Source: Acanthochlamys bracteata (taxonomy: Eukaryota > Streptophyta > Magnoliopsida > Pandanales > Velloziaceae). Taken from it: 64,000 nucleotides of DNA. Of this stretch, positions 37,724-49,408 are shown in pieces. How positions within the stretch are numbered: position 1 is the first letter of the stretch; each line of letters begins with the position of its first letter. The stretch lies in assembly GCA_019914995.1 (NCBI GenBank), contig CM034130.1, forward strand, positions 10,602,001 to 10,666,000, read 5' to 3'. Made by a program: the position numbers and the translations under genes. Below the pieces are notes generated by a model that was not told where the DNA came from, made no database searches, and saw only the letters and a program-made list of their open reading frames with translations.

Positions 37724-38814
37724 TCAAGAGGGCGGAGGCTTTTCAACGTCCTCTGACAACCTCACCCATGCCTTTTCATCCAACAGTGATTTCGCACCAC
37801 CGCCATTCTCTACAGAGACTTCGGCTACCGCACCAGTCTCATCGGCGGGAGCAAAGACTCCGGTCTCTGGATGAGGGGCCCAAGTGGTTTCTGAAGGACC
37901 TGCACCGAGGAATTCATCAGGTACTACCTTGGCTGCTCGTGAGGCTGTGCCTTCTACGGACACCTCTTCAATGTTTTTCTCATAAGTGACCTCATGCACT
38001 GCTCTCCTGAAAAAGAAGTTGCAGCTACGTGCTGTCACAATGTTCTAGCAATTTGGTCATCATAGAACAAATTCTTGAAAAAAAAAAGATAAAAGATATG
38101 AAGATGTTTCTTGACAAGAAACAGAACTGGATTCCCTTGGGTACCCTAAAAAATTAGGCGTATGTACATGTAGTTGTAACAGCTGCCTCTTCAAATCCTG
38201 TAAACTTAAATCTGTCGAACTTATGCTGTTAGTCCTCTTTAGAGAGATCTGGGGACAGTAAATGGAGCTACTCGAGTGTTATCAAGAATCAAATCAAGGA
38301 ACGACAACTGTTTGCTAGTTGCATATTCCTGCAAGAAACTAACTACTGATTTGTCTTCTTTCCTTCTGAAGTGTTCCGCAAACCATTGGTGACCTTAAGA
38401 AATTTCCATCAATAGAGAGAGCTATAATCGTTCTATTAACCCAAAACACTCGATAGAAAATTTCATCAGTTTCTTCTTAATAGAAACAATGTAAAATTTT
38501 TTTCTTAAAGAAAGTGAGTAGCAGCACACAGACCGAATAAAAAAAAAAATCCTCAATAAGGACACAACTTAGAAAAATCTCAAGAAAAACATAACGTAGA
38601 AAACGAAAGAGTTTCAATCTTCTTAGACAAAAAAAAAAAAAAAAAAAAAGAACATCAGCAAAGGATAGTATGATTACCTTGACAAGTGATGATGGTAACA
38701 AGTAGAACCTAGAAGTCGCGATGGCATTCTACTACTTGTTGGAGCTGTTGTCGAGCTCATCGTCAACAGCTTCCTCATCACCGTCAACTTGGAAGAACTG
38801 CTAACAACCGCCAT
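37724..38814 (-). CDS. LEA-like small protein, probably mitochondrial (At5g17165-like)
   Basis: Two exons, 38678-38814 and 37724-38006, encode 139 residues. The first exon (MAVVSSSSKLTVMRKLLTM, then Arg/Ser/Thr-rich) is a typical mitochondrial or plastid presequence. The second contains RRAVHEVTYEKN and, near residue 95, TWAPHPETGVFAPA, which resembles the W-x-P-x-PxTG-x-x-x-P motif of group 3/LEA5-SAG21-type proteins. Rest of the protein is acidic and low in structure. The function is probably protective during dehydration or oxidative stress; this is inference from family. A leader intron lies near 38860-38935. An ABRE about 400 bases upstream would fit ABA control. The exact LEA subfamily is from memory and unverified. 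Confidence 0.75.
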
Positions 38815-39421
38815 CAACTGTCTAGTCGATCAAGTTTTTCTCCAGAGAGAAAATTGACTGCAAATGAAACTGAAAAAGGAGAGAAATTTTCGGAGAACAG
38901 AAAGAAGATGAAGAAGAATAAGAAGGGTTTACCTTTTTAGAGTCGGCAGTGAAGACTTCTTCCTCCTCTGTGTTTGTTCTATGTTATAATATTTCTACGA
39001 TTGAAATTACGAAGCTGCTCTTACTCACGTTCTCTGTTTTTCGTACTCTTGTCTGTTGCCCACTCTAATGATTCTAAAAGATATAAGGGCAATTTCGTAA
39101 TTGGATGATCGGACACCTTCGCGTCTTGTTTTTGGGGATTCCAAAAGGTCGGTGGTAGAACAGCAAGTAGCAACTCTGGATAGTACGGAGAACGTACACG
39201 CTGCTTCGTACGTGTCGTTCCATTTGTTTCTCACTTTAATCTGAAAAAGAAGAAATTTTTTTGTTTCGGTGTTTCCGGAATATGTACCTTTTCTAAAAAG
39301 TCGTAGTTTGAAGAAATCGGATCAAACGTTAAATCCTAAAATTTGTCCAGACTCACGGATTCATAGATTGTTTTGTAGAACTCATCTATGAAACAATTCG
39401 TTCACCAACAACAACTATTAT
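38815..39421. promoter_or_regulatory. LEA-like gene leader and promoter
   Basis: Reading on the minus strand, the leader carries a small intron (donor AAAAG/GTAAAC near 38935, acceptor TTTGCAG near 38860), and the promoter lies beyond about 38990. An ABRE is at 39210-39216. The last 150 bases border the unrecognised ORF at 39422. Confidence 0.45.
39210..39216 (+). promoter_or_regulatory. ABRE (ACGTGTC) upstream of LEA-like gene
   Basis: ACGTGTC matches the abscisic-acid response element core ACGTGKC bound by ABF/ABI5 bZIPs. It sits 396 bases upstream of the LEA-like ATG. A CGTACACG 15 bases away is a weaker partner. Confidence 0.4.
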
Positions 39422-39907
39422 TTAGACCACTATTACAATTTTTTCAACTCCCTCTGTCGTGATCGATGCCGAAGGCCACCGCCAGAGCTTACGGCGATGT
39501 CCATAATCACCATGCAAGAACACGAAACCTTCCTCTATTACCACCCGCCCTATTCCAATTTCTCGACGTAAACATTCTCTGCTCATACTTTCATCGATTT
39601 TTACGGTCATACGGAACCGTTCTGGAATCATCGGTTCATCTTCTCTGTAGATAAGAAATTTCTTTCGTCCGATAAATCCGCTGTGTTTATCGAAATACAT
39701 ACGAGTCGGCATCGCCCAAAACCATATGTCATGAACAAATGAAGTAGGCAGAAATCCAAATTCATCGACTGAAATCGTTACGGAAGCAAGGAATCTTGAA
39801 CTGGGGTGTCGCTCTATTGGATTCTTATTCACTGTTGTACGCACAATAAGTTTGGGACTTGGGGCATGTTCTAAATTATATCTGAAGAGAATAAGGTAAT
39901 GCCACAT
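39422..39907 (-). CDS. Unrecognised 161-residue ORF, possible gene fragment
   Basis: An ATG-initiated single-exon ORF (ATG at 39907, TAA at 39422). The product has mixed beta-like sequence (KLIVRTTVNKN, SRFLASVTISVDEF, FRMTVKIDESM) and ends EGVEKIVIVV. There is no signal peptide or zinc motif. Its base composition is markedly less AT-rich than the flanks, and a clean ORF of this length is unlikely by chance here. It vaguely recalls N-terminal regions of some plant RING-H2 proteins, in which case the RING part is missing, but I cannot confirm this. Could be a young gene, a truncated duplicate, or spurious. Confidence 0.45.
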   Translation of the reverse strand: MWHYLILFRYNLEHAPSPKLIVRTTVNKNPIERHPSSRFLASVTISVDEFGFLPTSFVHDIWFWAMPTRMYFDKHSGFIGRKKFLIYREDEPMIPERFRMTVKIDESMSRECLRREIGIGRVVIEEGFVFLHGDYGHRRKLWRWPSASITTEGVEKIVIVV

Positions 39908-40501
39908 GACGAAAATTAAATTGAAATTTTAAAAAATTAAATTAAAATTATGAATATTTAATAAAAATAAATATTTATATTAATTATATTTGAGATTAAA
40001 TATTTAAAAAATTTTAATACAAAAATTATTTTAAATTTTATTTATTGTATATTAAAAATAAATTTAAAAAACAAAAATTTGTGGTGTTAAAAACACACCC
40101 GTAGTATCAAACTCGCCCTATGATCTATTATCGGAATTTTAAAAAAGATATTTCCAACATCAGGGCAGACAGAATTCATGCATTAATTGAAGGAACAGAC
40201 AGATCCTTTTATTACGCCACACCTTGCTCAGATCAACAGGGGGAAACCACTAGGCAAATTCATCCCCAGAATGCACTATCAGGCGAGTACAAAATTATGA
40301 AAGACATGGAGTTTACAACGTCAATGAGTTATTATTAATCATCAGAGACCACACGGATATCTTCTCATGGTCACTGCTCATACCACTAGCATGTACCAAA
40401 TTACATTCTTCGAGTTATTGACAAATTTGAAGGAAACTAACAGCAAAAAGTTCATAGCTTAGAAGCTAAAAACTGGAAAGAGAAAACACCCAGCCTCATC
40501 T
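39908..40501. other. AT-rich spacer and 3' UTR of the 79-residue protein gene
   Basis: Bases 39910-40080 are almost pure A/T. About 40150-40501 is probably the 3' UTR of the following minus-strand gene. No gene seen. Confidence 0.45.
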
Positions 40502-40841
40502 TCACTGTTCGGATGCTTTGACAATGAAGTTCTGGCGGCTAATCGGGTTCATGACAACTGGTGGTCCAGCAGTTCTAGGCCAGGCCTGGAACTTCTGGTC
40601 AGTCGCAGCCCACCATTCCTTATCAGAGACTGTCCTGGGAGTAGTTCCTAGTTTTAACAATGAAAACAGCAAAAGAACTTTGTCATCAACCTATGATGTA
40701 TGAATGTTCTGAATCTTCAAATAAATATAGTTTGTCTTATCGCCCACCTCCAAAGATCTTCTTATCAGCAATGAACGTATCACAGACATAGGCAATCCCA
40801 AATGATGCCACAACAGATCCAACGATCTTTGCTGCTGCCAT
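40502..40841 (-). CDS. Small conserved plant protein, probable mitochondrial complex I accessory subunit
   Basis: Too short to stand out as an ORF: two exons, 40748-40841 and 40502-40647, 79 residues. It begins MAAAKIVGSVVASFGIAYVC, a single membrane-like N-terminal helix, then DTFIADKKIFGGTTPRTVSD, EWWAATDQKFQAWPRTAG and PPVVMNPISRQNFIVKA. I recognise this as a protein conserved across plants. From memory it matches an Arabidopsis protein (At4g00585 type) listed in mitochondrial complex I preparations; that identity is unverified. The acceptor CTTTTCAG seven bases before the ATG ends a 1.6-kb leader intron (40849-42458) whose first exon, 42459 to about 42530, carries a telo-box. Confidence 0.75.
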
Positions 40842-42501
40842 CTCCTAACTGAAAAGGCGCAAGTTCCAGAAAGCTAAATTTCATGAAAGGAAACGTACAC
40901 ATTGTTAAGTTCTACAATATACAAGATCAATTAAAGTTATGCAATGCATTGTTTCAAATGGCTATATACGCACTAACAACAAGTTAACAATTTCGGATCC
41001 AATCTTTATAGCCGTAACGAATCAGCTTCTTTAACCTTTCAAAGCAAATAATTCGTTTCCCGTCAATAGAAGCTTGTGCAACAAAGAGTTATAACAAGGA
41101 AACCAATCGAAGAAATACAACAGCTATATCAGGAGGAAAAAGAACAAGATTCTTACTTCTGCTGTGAGAACACTTGATGCTTATGCGTTAGGACAAACAT
41201 CGTTGTATAAAACAGCAAGGCAAAGACCAAGGACAAATTTCAAGCTGCTACTCAAGAATACATGTAATCTATATCATCCTAGCTGAAAAAGTTGTATTTA
41301 ACACAGAGAATCAACTTGTGTTCTGTTACTTCACACCTTCTCTTATATTGTTTTTATATTTATGCCACTTCTTGAACCAAGCAGGAGCAAAATCATATGG
41401 CCGCAACACAAACAAACTTTAAACTGGCTTACAATCACCTATTTTACTAAATGGAACATCATGTGTACTAGATATTAACAAGCCTTATATACACTCCATA
41501 GAATATTAACACCAAAGTAACTCTAATAGAATATTAACAAGCCTTATATACACTCCATACCATAGTTAACACCATTCCAACAGAATCAATGCACAAATAG
41601 ACGGAACATGTTTGACATCTGACAAATACTTAAGTAATAGCATCAACAAACTGTAACATTAATGTAATTCCCTTTGCATGCAATCTCAATAAGTACCAAA
41701 TACTACAATAACCTGCTAAAATTATACAATATTAGTGAATGACAACATCAGTAACTGACACATCACAAGATTAGTAATAATTGCTACACATGTACCATCT
41801 TTCTCACATACTATCTGTAAAATATGCAATGGACAAGGACAAAACTAAGTAAAAACAAGACAAATGTTAAACCCTCACATATAGAAATACCATACCAGCA
41901 TAGTCAACTGTACCAAAATTTTCATCATACTAATCCACAAGGACCCTCCAAAATAAACAAAAAATATATTAGAACATACACCGGTACGTGCAAAGATTAA
42001 AACTACTACAGAAGTTCAAAGAATAAAACCGTTTGGGAGCCAACAAACTCATGCAGATCAACTTATTCATTTTACAAGGTTCATGTTCCTTCAAATAATT
42101 CTTTCAAGGATCTCCAAACAAAAATTATCACTCCTATACAAATCAACGGTTTAGGAGACACTATTATCAAATACCCAAAAGCATGAGTAGTTCATAACTG
42201 TGTTCATGAATAGTACGATACCAAAAAGTCAAATAGAAATGCCAGATCCCAACTAGAAACATAAGACCGTTTTCTATCCAATTAATCGAGATTTCAGAAC
42301 ATCGGATCCAAATAATAAAATCGAACAAAAGTATGAAACACAAAATCAAAATCGGAGTTCTCTAGACAGATGGAATTCTAATCCAAATATAGACGGAAAC
42401 GTAAAATTTTTCTTCCAGGTGAAGTCGAAGGTACTAAATTGTGCATAGAGTCTCTTACCTAAGGCCGATTCGATAGAGAAGATCACCGATTTGATCGCAG
42501 G

Positions 42502-42509
42502 AAACCCTA
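42502..42509 (+). promoter_or_regulatory. Telo-box in leader of the 79-residue protein gene
   Basis: AAACCCTA on the plus strand, opposite to the gene, inside the non-coding first exon. Confidence 0.4.
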
Positions 42510-43908
42510 GGTACAGAGAGAGAGAGAGGACACTAGAACAAATCAAGCTTCGATGAATATAACAATAATTAATAATATTTCTCAGTCTAAAAAACAAAAC
42601 AGAGACAATCAAATAAAATATTTTCAAGATATTCCCAAAGAATGTCAAGTTTACATTTTAGGTAAACTGAAATACGACTTGGCAATAAAAGGTCCCCCCA
42701 ATACATTACGTATATATTGCTGTATCTCTCTTTTTCTCTTTTTTATAACTGATTTATTATGTCACTATTAATTTGATGTAGAAATTATCATACTGTACTA
42801 ATTACATCTGCATCGTGTTAATAGGCATACCTGTATATTAAAAACATGGTAGCAATTTCATTAATTGCACCGGAGGGTTAAATTAATTAGACAATAATAC
42901 ATGCATGCATGAATCCAAAGCTTTTTCAGATGGTTGCAGAAAACCACGATGCAGCCATGCAATTAATAAATACTTAACTGGGCTAGCAAGTGCAACGTTA
43001 TTGGTCTGGGGTTTAAGACTCCAGCACAGCCCTGTACCAATTTATTTAATTTTAATTATTTAGGGTGTGTTTCAAAATAAATAATTATGTTTTGCGAAAT
43101 TAAATTTTATAAATATAAAATTCGATAAAAGTAAATTTTAGGCGCAAGCTCAAACTTCCGAAGTTTCTAACTTCTTCCTTTTTTACCCTCAAAAAAATCT
43201 GAAGAAACAAGTTTCTAACTTTCTGTAGTAAAAGATTCAAGGTAAGTTGAGCAATGCCAGAGTAAAGCTCCCAACTTCTTTGTACGTATTCTTTGGCTAT
43301 TTTGAAGTATAAAGCTAAAATTGTGTTTGGCTAAAAAATTTGTTTCTCATAAGCTCTGCGTCCCATTTTGCGTTGCTTTTGTACTGATGACTGTTATGAA
43401 GACACTAACAACTTAGTAATACAAACAAAATGGCTGAATTTTTCAACAGGTAATAATGTATTGCAAACGAAATGCATACATTCATCGTGCGCATTTGCAT
43501 CACATTACATGCACAGACATAGAACATATAAACCGCACGCATTGAACATTTATCACCTGAAAAAATTGATCAATACACAATTTTCACACACGAAAAGGCT
43601 AAGGGTTTTGCTGTTGCATCCTCAATAACATGATCTCTATTCCAATTTTTGCAGGGTATAAATACACAGTGAATGGCTGAAAGCCAAACTAAACAAACTA
43701 CTGAAACCTGATGTTAGTACTTTACAGAGTCAGCCAATCCAAAGCACTAACTTCTGGATTGTGAGTAGTTTCTCCTTTGGGGAACCCTAGACAAGTCCAG
43801 TTTCCAGGCCCACTTATCATGTATTCAAATTTTAATTTTTTGCTATTTGAATAAATTACAACGGATCTTGAAGGACGAGGGTACAAGATTGTTCTTCTGA
43901 GATTGCCT

Positions 43909-43962
43909 CCCATAGTGACCAGAGAAGAAGATTATCCCATAGTGACCAGAGAAGAAGATTAC
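43909..43962 (+). repeat. Tandem 27-bp repeat, two copies
   Basis: CATAGTGACCAGAGAAGAAG occurs at 43911 and again at 43938, so the unit is 27 bp. It lies in the presumed 3' UTR of the PWWP gene. Confidence 0.8.
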
Positions 43963-44049
43963 CTTTCCCACAAACCTTTTTGCTCTACAGTACAGGTCAC
44001 CGACCAACAATGACCATGAATCACAAGCTGCAATGCGGCAATGTCAAGC

Positions 44050-47000
44050 TTACATACGATCTCTGGGTACAGCTCGATGTGCCATATTTAATGGCGGTCT
44101 TCCGAGCGACTCCAACAACCTACTGAATACCACCTTTACAGGCACACAAGTCACAAGAGGCACTCTTCCCGACCTTTTAATTAATCCACCAAAAATATCA
44201 CTGTTATCTCCAAGCCTTTGCTCAGAAGCAAGAGAAGAGAGCTTCTTGGTTTTCTGGTTAGCCAGCCACAACTTTTTCCTAGATTTCTTGTGGGAGCTGC
44301 TCTTCTTAGGGAACCTGGATTCCTGATAGGACTGACCAGAGTGTCCCTTCTTAAGGGAAAATCTGTTCTGAAGAATAGGCTCATGATCTTCTCCATCTAG
44401 TCCTGATCGTACTGGGTTAGCGCGGGGGACTCGTAGCATGGCAGTTCTTCTAGCTGTCCTCCATGTGGGTGGAGCAGCATTGCTCTCATCTGCAAACGCA
44501 CCAGCCCTGGGAGCAGATAGAAAAGAGCTGCCATCTTCCAGTATCTCAATCTGGACTGGATGGCCTACAATTGCCTTGCCATTCAATCTGCTCATCAAGG
44601 ACACCAGAGGCACATGCTGACGCTCCCCATGGGATGACCCAGTATTGCTGGCCTGGACTTTTAAAACCACATCTACCAACCCATCAACACGACGGCCAGA
44701 ATATCCCCAGTATCCCAGCCGAGCAGCATGGGTTGATCCATTGATTTCCCAACCTGATGAAGATATCCCAAGAGAATCATCTTCAGAATCCATGAAGTTA
44801 GAAAGGCCTCTTCCCCAGTCTGAAACAGATCTAAATACCAAACTATACTTGTTGCGTGCATATGGAGACAAATCTCTGTGGCCAAAATTTTTATCGACTA
44901 AACTCTCCTCATCAAAGATATCATCATTAAAATCATCATTCTGACTGTAAAGTAACGACCCTGAGGCCCTCTCGCTGGGAAATCCTATTCTTGCTTTCTT
45001 AGGCATTCTTAAACTACTTTCATGTGGTGGCCCCTCAAAGGAGCCATTGCACTTCTCTGAAGCAAGGAAACCTTTATCCTCTCCTGCACCCATAGGTCTC
45101 TTAGCCAAATTTCTAATGTTGCGCTTCCCTTTCATATGCCATTTAGATACTCCTGTCTCGCCAGAAGCATATGCAGACCGATCATAGGAATATGATTGAG
45201 GCTCATATTCCATGTTCTCATCTTTCATCTTGCGAAGCTTATCTCGAACATTGAATACAGAGGAACTAGGTATTGCATGCTTTCCAGAACCTAACAGCAA
45301 TCAATCAAAGATGTTAAAGCAAAGACAACCTTTGTGAAAAAGATCAGCTATAAAACACACTCAAACTTATTTAGTATAGATGTTGAAAAGAACAAGAGTT
45401 GAAAATATTAATAGCTACGTGCACCCACAGAATTCCCTAAACAGTTAAAGTGCAAGCAGGACTAAGATAGCATGATATCCATAACTTCAAGAGACATTGC
45501 ATACATTTAAAAAAGAAAGCGCTCAAGAATCTTTCTGAAAATAGTACCTGGTGGGTCATCATCACAAAGTTCAGGTTCTGAAAACTCCCCCTCAGAAAAA
45601 CTACAATCATCCATTTCTATCAACCCAGATGAAGTAGTCTTAGTTTCCTCAGATGAAGAACCAGGGGCATCAACACTGTCATCCATTCCGAGACTAGCAG
45701 CATCTAGTTGTTCAGAGGAATATCCTAGATGATCCCCAGACTCATCTGAATCAGCTGGAAGATACACGCAGTGGCTCCTTTTTCCCCTGCATATGGCCCC
45801 TAAGCCGTCACCACCTTGTAGCGACGAGATACCAGCACCATCATCAGGATGGGTGTTTGAAATGGACAATTTTGCACTATTCTGTAAAACCTGATTAAGA
45901 GGCCGACGTCTATCACGTCTTTTAAGAGAGCCTTCACTAAGACCTCCCTGTAACTTTTTCCTTTTGACATTTGATGAATTCTTGTTGTCACCGGAAAGGG
46001 AAGTAACAAACTGACCCGAAGTGCCAGGAAGAAGATCACAGCTGCTGTCACAAGATTTCTGTGAACTTTCCCAAGTTGAAAGTTGGGATAATTTTTTCTT
46101 AGACGAAGCTATTGGAAGACCAAAATCTTGTAGACCCCTGGTTCGAGTTGAGGATTCTGAATTATCTTCCTTTATGCTAGGTTTCCTGCTGCTTCTAGCT
46201 TTATCACAATACCTGCTTGCATCATCCTGCGCAAGCAATGAGGCTTCTCTTTTGGAAGGCGTTTCAGTTTTGTTACTGATGAGCTTTCCATGACCTGAGG
46301 TATTATAAGCTTCAGAAGAATGCTTATTTAATCCCCTTCTAGAAGCATTTGAACCCCTCCCATCTACATTCTTTGAAAGAACTGATGAATGTGAGTTCCT
46401 TTCAAACACCTGCTTCTTCTCAAGCTCAAGAGCATGAAGAATAGCATCCTCTCGGCGCGCGTATTTCTCCCTTTTCCTTGTACGATTGCCTTGCAAAGCC
46501 TCTGCCTTCTCTATACAAGCATCAAACTCTCCACAGCGAAATGCCTTAACCCGCTTAGACTTCTCCAAATTGTACCAGTCCCTGAAAGGAAGACACCATT
46601 ATGGACTACAAGGGATGAGCTGCATGACCAAGGATAGTATATAAGGAACAGATCAAGAAATTTGAAGAACAGGTTCTACAAATTTGACGCCACGGGAAGA
46701 GCTGACATATACCAAAAGCACGGCACTTACAAAAACAATCATGACACAAAAGGTGAACCAGAGGTACTTAATAATAACATATCAGGTGCTTTTAAAAAGC
46801 TGCATACATAATCAACTTGTATAAGTAAAACTTGAAATTGGACATGCTAGTAGACGTCCACTCAACATAACCTTCATCAAGTCTAACAAAGAATTAATCT
46901 AACACTATCAAAGACAACAAGTGATGTAAACAAACAAAATTCCTAATTCCACGCTGATCTCTTAAGTAGACAGCCTACTAACTTGTCTATTATGCATCAG

Positions 47001-48954
47001 AAATACTTCTTTGTTATCGCCATGACATAATTAAGAATAGATCTATGTTTTTGGATTGCTATTCCAAACAATGAAAAACTCATACAACCTCTCCAAACAA
47101 TAAAACCGTGATGCAGACAAAGAAGAAGAAAGAGGCCAAAAGATAAAGGATCAGCAAGAATAAGATCCAAGTATTAGAATTAAATGTCTTTCAAGAAAAT
47201 AAATTGACTGGTGTAAGAAAGAGAAGAGTTTATGTTTTTCCTTAAAGACAGCTGATAGAGCTAGCTTCTCCTTATTTCCTAGAATGGTAGCATGGTAAGT
47301 ATATCCCGTTCTGAGAAGAAACCAAGGATGATAAATGGCATCCCACATTTCTGATACAATATCTCCTTCTTACATACATCAAGACCTCATGTTTGTGAGT
47401 TCGTGACATACTAGTTTCATAGTACACAATGGAACTCTATTAACTACTTAGAAGTACATGGAAAGCCTTCAAATGTCATTAATGATTTGGCAGCAAGAAG
47501 ATCAAAATCCTTTAAACTCACTCTAGCACACTCAGATGTCGATCCATTTCATACGCCCTTCTAAGTATTGAGCCATGCAAGACTTTCTTACCATTGTACG
47601 CCTCTAAGCGAAAGAATAAAACTGTCTCTACGAAGCACGAACACTTCTAGCAAGAAGCGATGCAGTGTCGGACACTTATCGAATACAACACTTCATCGGA
47701 CAATCCTCCGGCGCGTATTAGCGCCGTCTCCAACGACAGACACTTCAAACATATTTTCGACTCATGTGTTAGATTACCTAAAACATCCATATCTTGTCGT
47801 GTCATGTCCAAGTATCCACGTCCATGCTTCATAGAACCGCCTTAAGAACAAAACTAGTCTACAATAAAGTTGCCTAAAATGCTACCAGGAAAACAGTAAT
47901 AACATTAGGAAATATCTAGAGAATCAGTTCATCTCCTAAGAAATCCAACCAAGAAAAACATCAAAAGGAACATCTAAAACAAAATCTTCACCTGCCTCAA
48001 AACTCCATTAGAACCAACAACAATCTACTCCCAGTGAAGCCGCAATGCAGCCCAAAAAATCATATATGTTCTAGTATATGAACCATTCAAACCAAGCATT
48101 CAGCCCAATGTCACATTATACTGCAAAGCTTCCAGAAAGACAAGATAATAAAAAGCATTGATGACCAAGCCAAACAATCTGCAAGCTCCAATTCAAATGA
48201 TCTGCAAACACCAGAGAAGCTTAAAGAAACTATAATAAGCACACCAAAATAAAGAACAAAAACAACAATGTATAAGCTAATTCTAATGCTTAAAGAAACC
48301 ATAATAAGCACACCAAAATAAAGAGCAAAAACAACAATGTATAAGCTAATTCTAATGTTTGAGAGAGAGATCACTCTAAATACTTCACCGAACACCATCT
48401 TTGTCATACTTCTATACATTTATATCCAAACAGCACCAACATGCCACCAAGTTGAAAACAAAAAAATTTCAATACCAGCAAAGACATATACAATAACCGA
48501 CAGCAACAAACATTTTGCAAAGATAAAACTTCAAGCAATGTGAATCGCTCTAGACTTATCAAAACTGCTTTTTATGAGAGTAGTTCTATCTTAAACTTAA
48601 GCAGCAGCAAATAAAATTCATTTGAAAATACAAGCAACAAGCAAGCAAACAAATATATCCAAAGATAAAATTTACAATCAAACGAATCTAGTGCGCACAT
48701 AATATAGAATGCAGAGAGAACGGGAGAGAGATGGCTCACACGCTTGCATCCTCTCGGCCGAGAAGCTTAACAGGCGTTCCAGTTCTAGGCGACATGATCA
48801 TTGACTCCGGCAACTCTTCTGGCCCCAAAATCCTTCCAGGCCACCAAGAACCGTTCCTTCTCCGTACCCAAACGATTGTTCCCACGCTCGGATCTACCGG
48901 TAAACCTCCTCCACAATCCTCCTCCGTCTCCACCGCCGCCGCTGCCCCTCCCAT
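44050..48954 (-). CDS. PWWP-domain chromatin protein (At1g51745/At3g03140-like)
   Basis: Probable nuclear histone-reader protein. Three exons, 48740-48954, 45548-46581, 44050-45290, 829 residues; intron 1 is 2.2 kb. The start is the ATG at 48954; an upstream in-frame TTG is not used. The PWWP domain spans about residues 25-100 and is split by intron 1: VGTIVWVRRRNGSWWPGRI, PKTG-like SPRTGTPVKLLG, then DWYNLEKSKRVKAFRCGEFD. The middle is Ser/Lys-rich and disordered with acidic runs. The C-terminal third has VPLVSLMSRLNGKAIVGHPVQIEILEDG, a block I associate with this plant family, and ends in basic sequence. Its length is closer to At3g03140-type members than the shorter At1g51745. Function in plants is poorly defined. 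Confidence 0.88.
48219..48356 (+). repeat. Tandem 69-bp duplication in PWWP gene intron 1
   Basis: Two near-identical head-to-tail copies, 48219-48287 and 48288-48356, each starting GCTTAAAGAAAC and containing ATAATAAGCACACCAAAATA. Only a few base differences. Confidence 0.85.
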
Positions 48955-49014
48955 TGCAACCGCCACCAACTAGATCACCAAACTCCACCTCTGCTGCCCA
49001 AGATCGCCATCCCC

Positions 49015-49022
49015 TAGGGTTT
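49015..49022 (-). promoter_or_regulatory. Telo-box in PWWP gene leader
   Basis: Minus-strand AAACCCTA, about 60 bases upstream of the ATG at 48954 and in the gene's orientation. Confidence 0.45.
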
Positions 49023-49387
49023 CCGGCGATCTCTCTTCTCTCTCTAGAAATTCACTTGCTTAACTCTCTTCTCTCTTTCTCAGAGAAAAACAAACACAAA
49101 CTTTCTTCTGTCTTTCTATTCTGTATAAAACTTTAAAAAATGGTAATAAATTTCTCTTCCCAAAAAAGAAAACTTGTCCAAGAAAATTTCGAGAGAGAGA
49201 GAGAGGTCGGTAATCGCACCGAGTTCAAGACTATCGATCGCCAGAAATTTTTTTTAATTTTACTTCTTCTGAAAAACAAAAAGAGGAATTATTAGAAAAA
49301 TAGCGAGAAAAAAAAGAGAGAAGGGGAATTGGGAGCGGCGAAGAAGAGCGGTAACGTTACCAGGTTGGCCGGCATCCGATCGGTGAT

Positions 49388-49408
49388 ATTTATTTATTTA
49401 TTTATTTC
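49388..49408 (+). repeat. TTTA microsatellite
   Basis: Five consecutive TTTA-type tetranucleotide units near the presumed PWWP promoter. Confidence 0.85.

Larger units (their letters stand above)
40842..44049. other. Leader intron and promoter of the 79-residue gene, then PWWP gene 3' UTR
   Basis: 40849-42458 is the leader intron, AT-rich with a partial repeat of AATATTAACAAGCCTTATATACACTCC-like sequence near 41470-41555. The leader exon begins at 42459 with a GA tract near 42520. 42550-43650 is AT-rich spacer with the promoter and no gene. About 43680-44049 is the PWWP gene 3' UTR, with a tandem 27-bp repeat. Confidence 0.45.

Noticed and set aside
44218..44944. Plus-strand ORFs opposite PWWP exon 3
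   Set aside because: Antisense shadows; the minus-strand frame carries the conserved block and correct splice sites.
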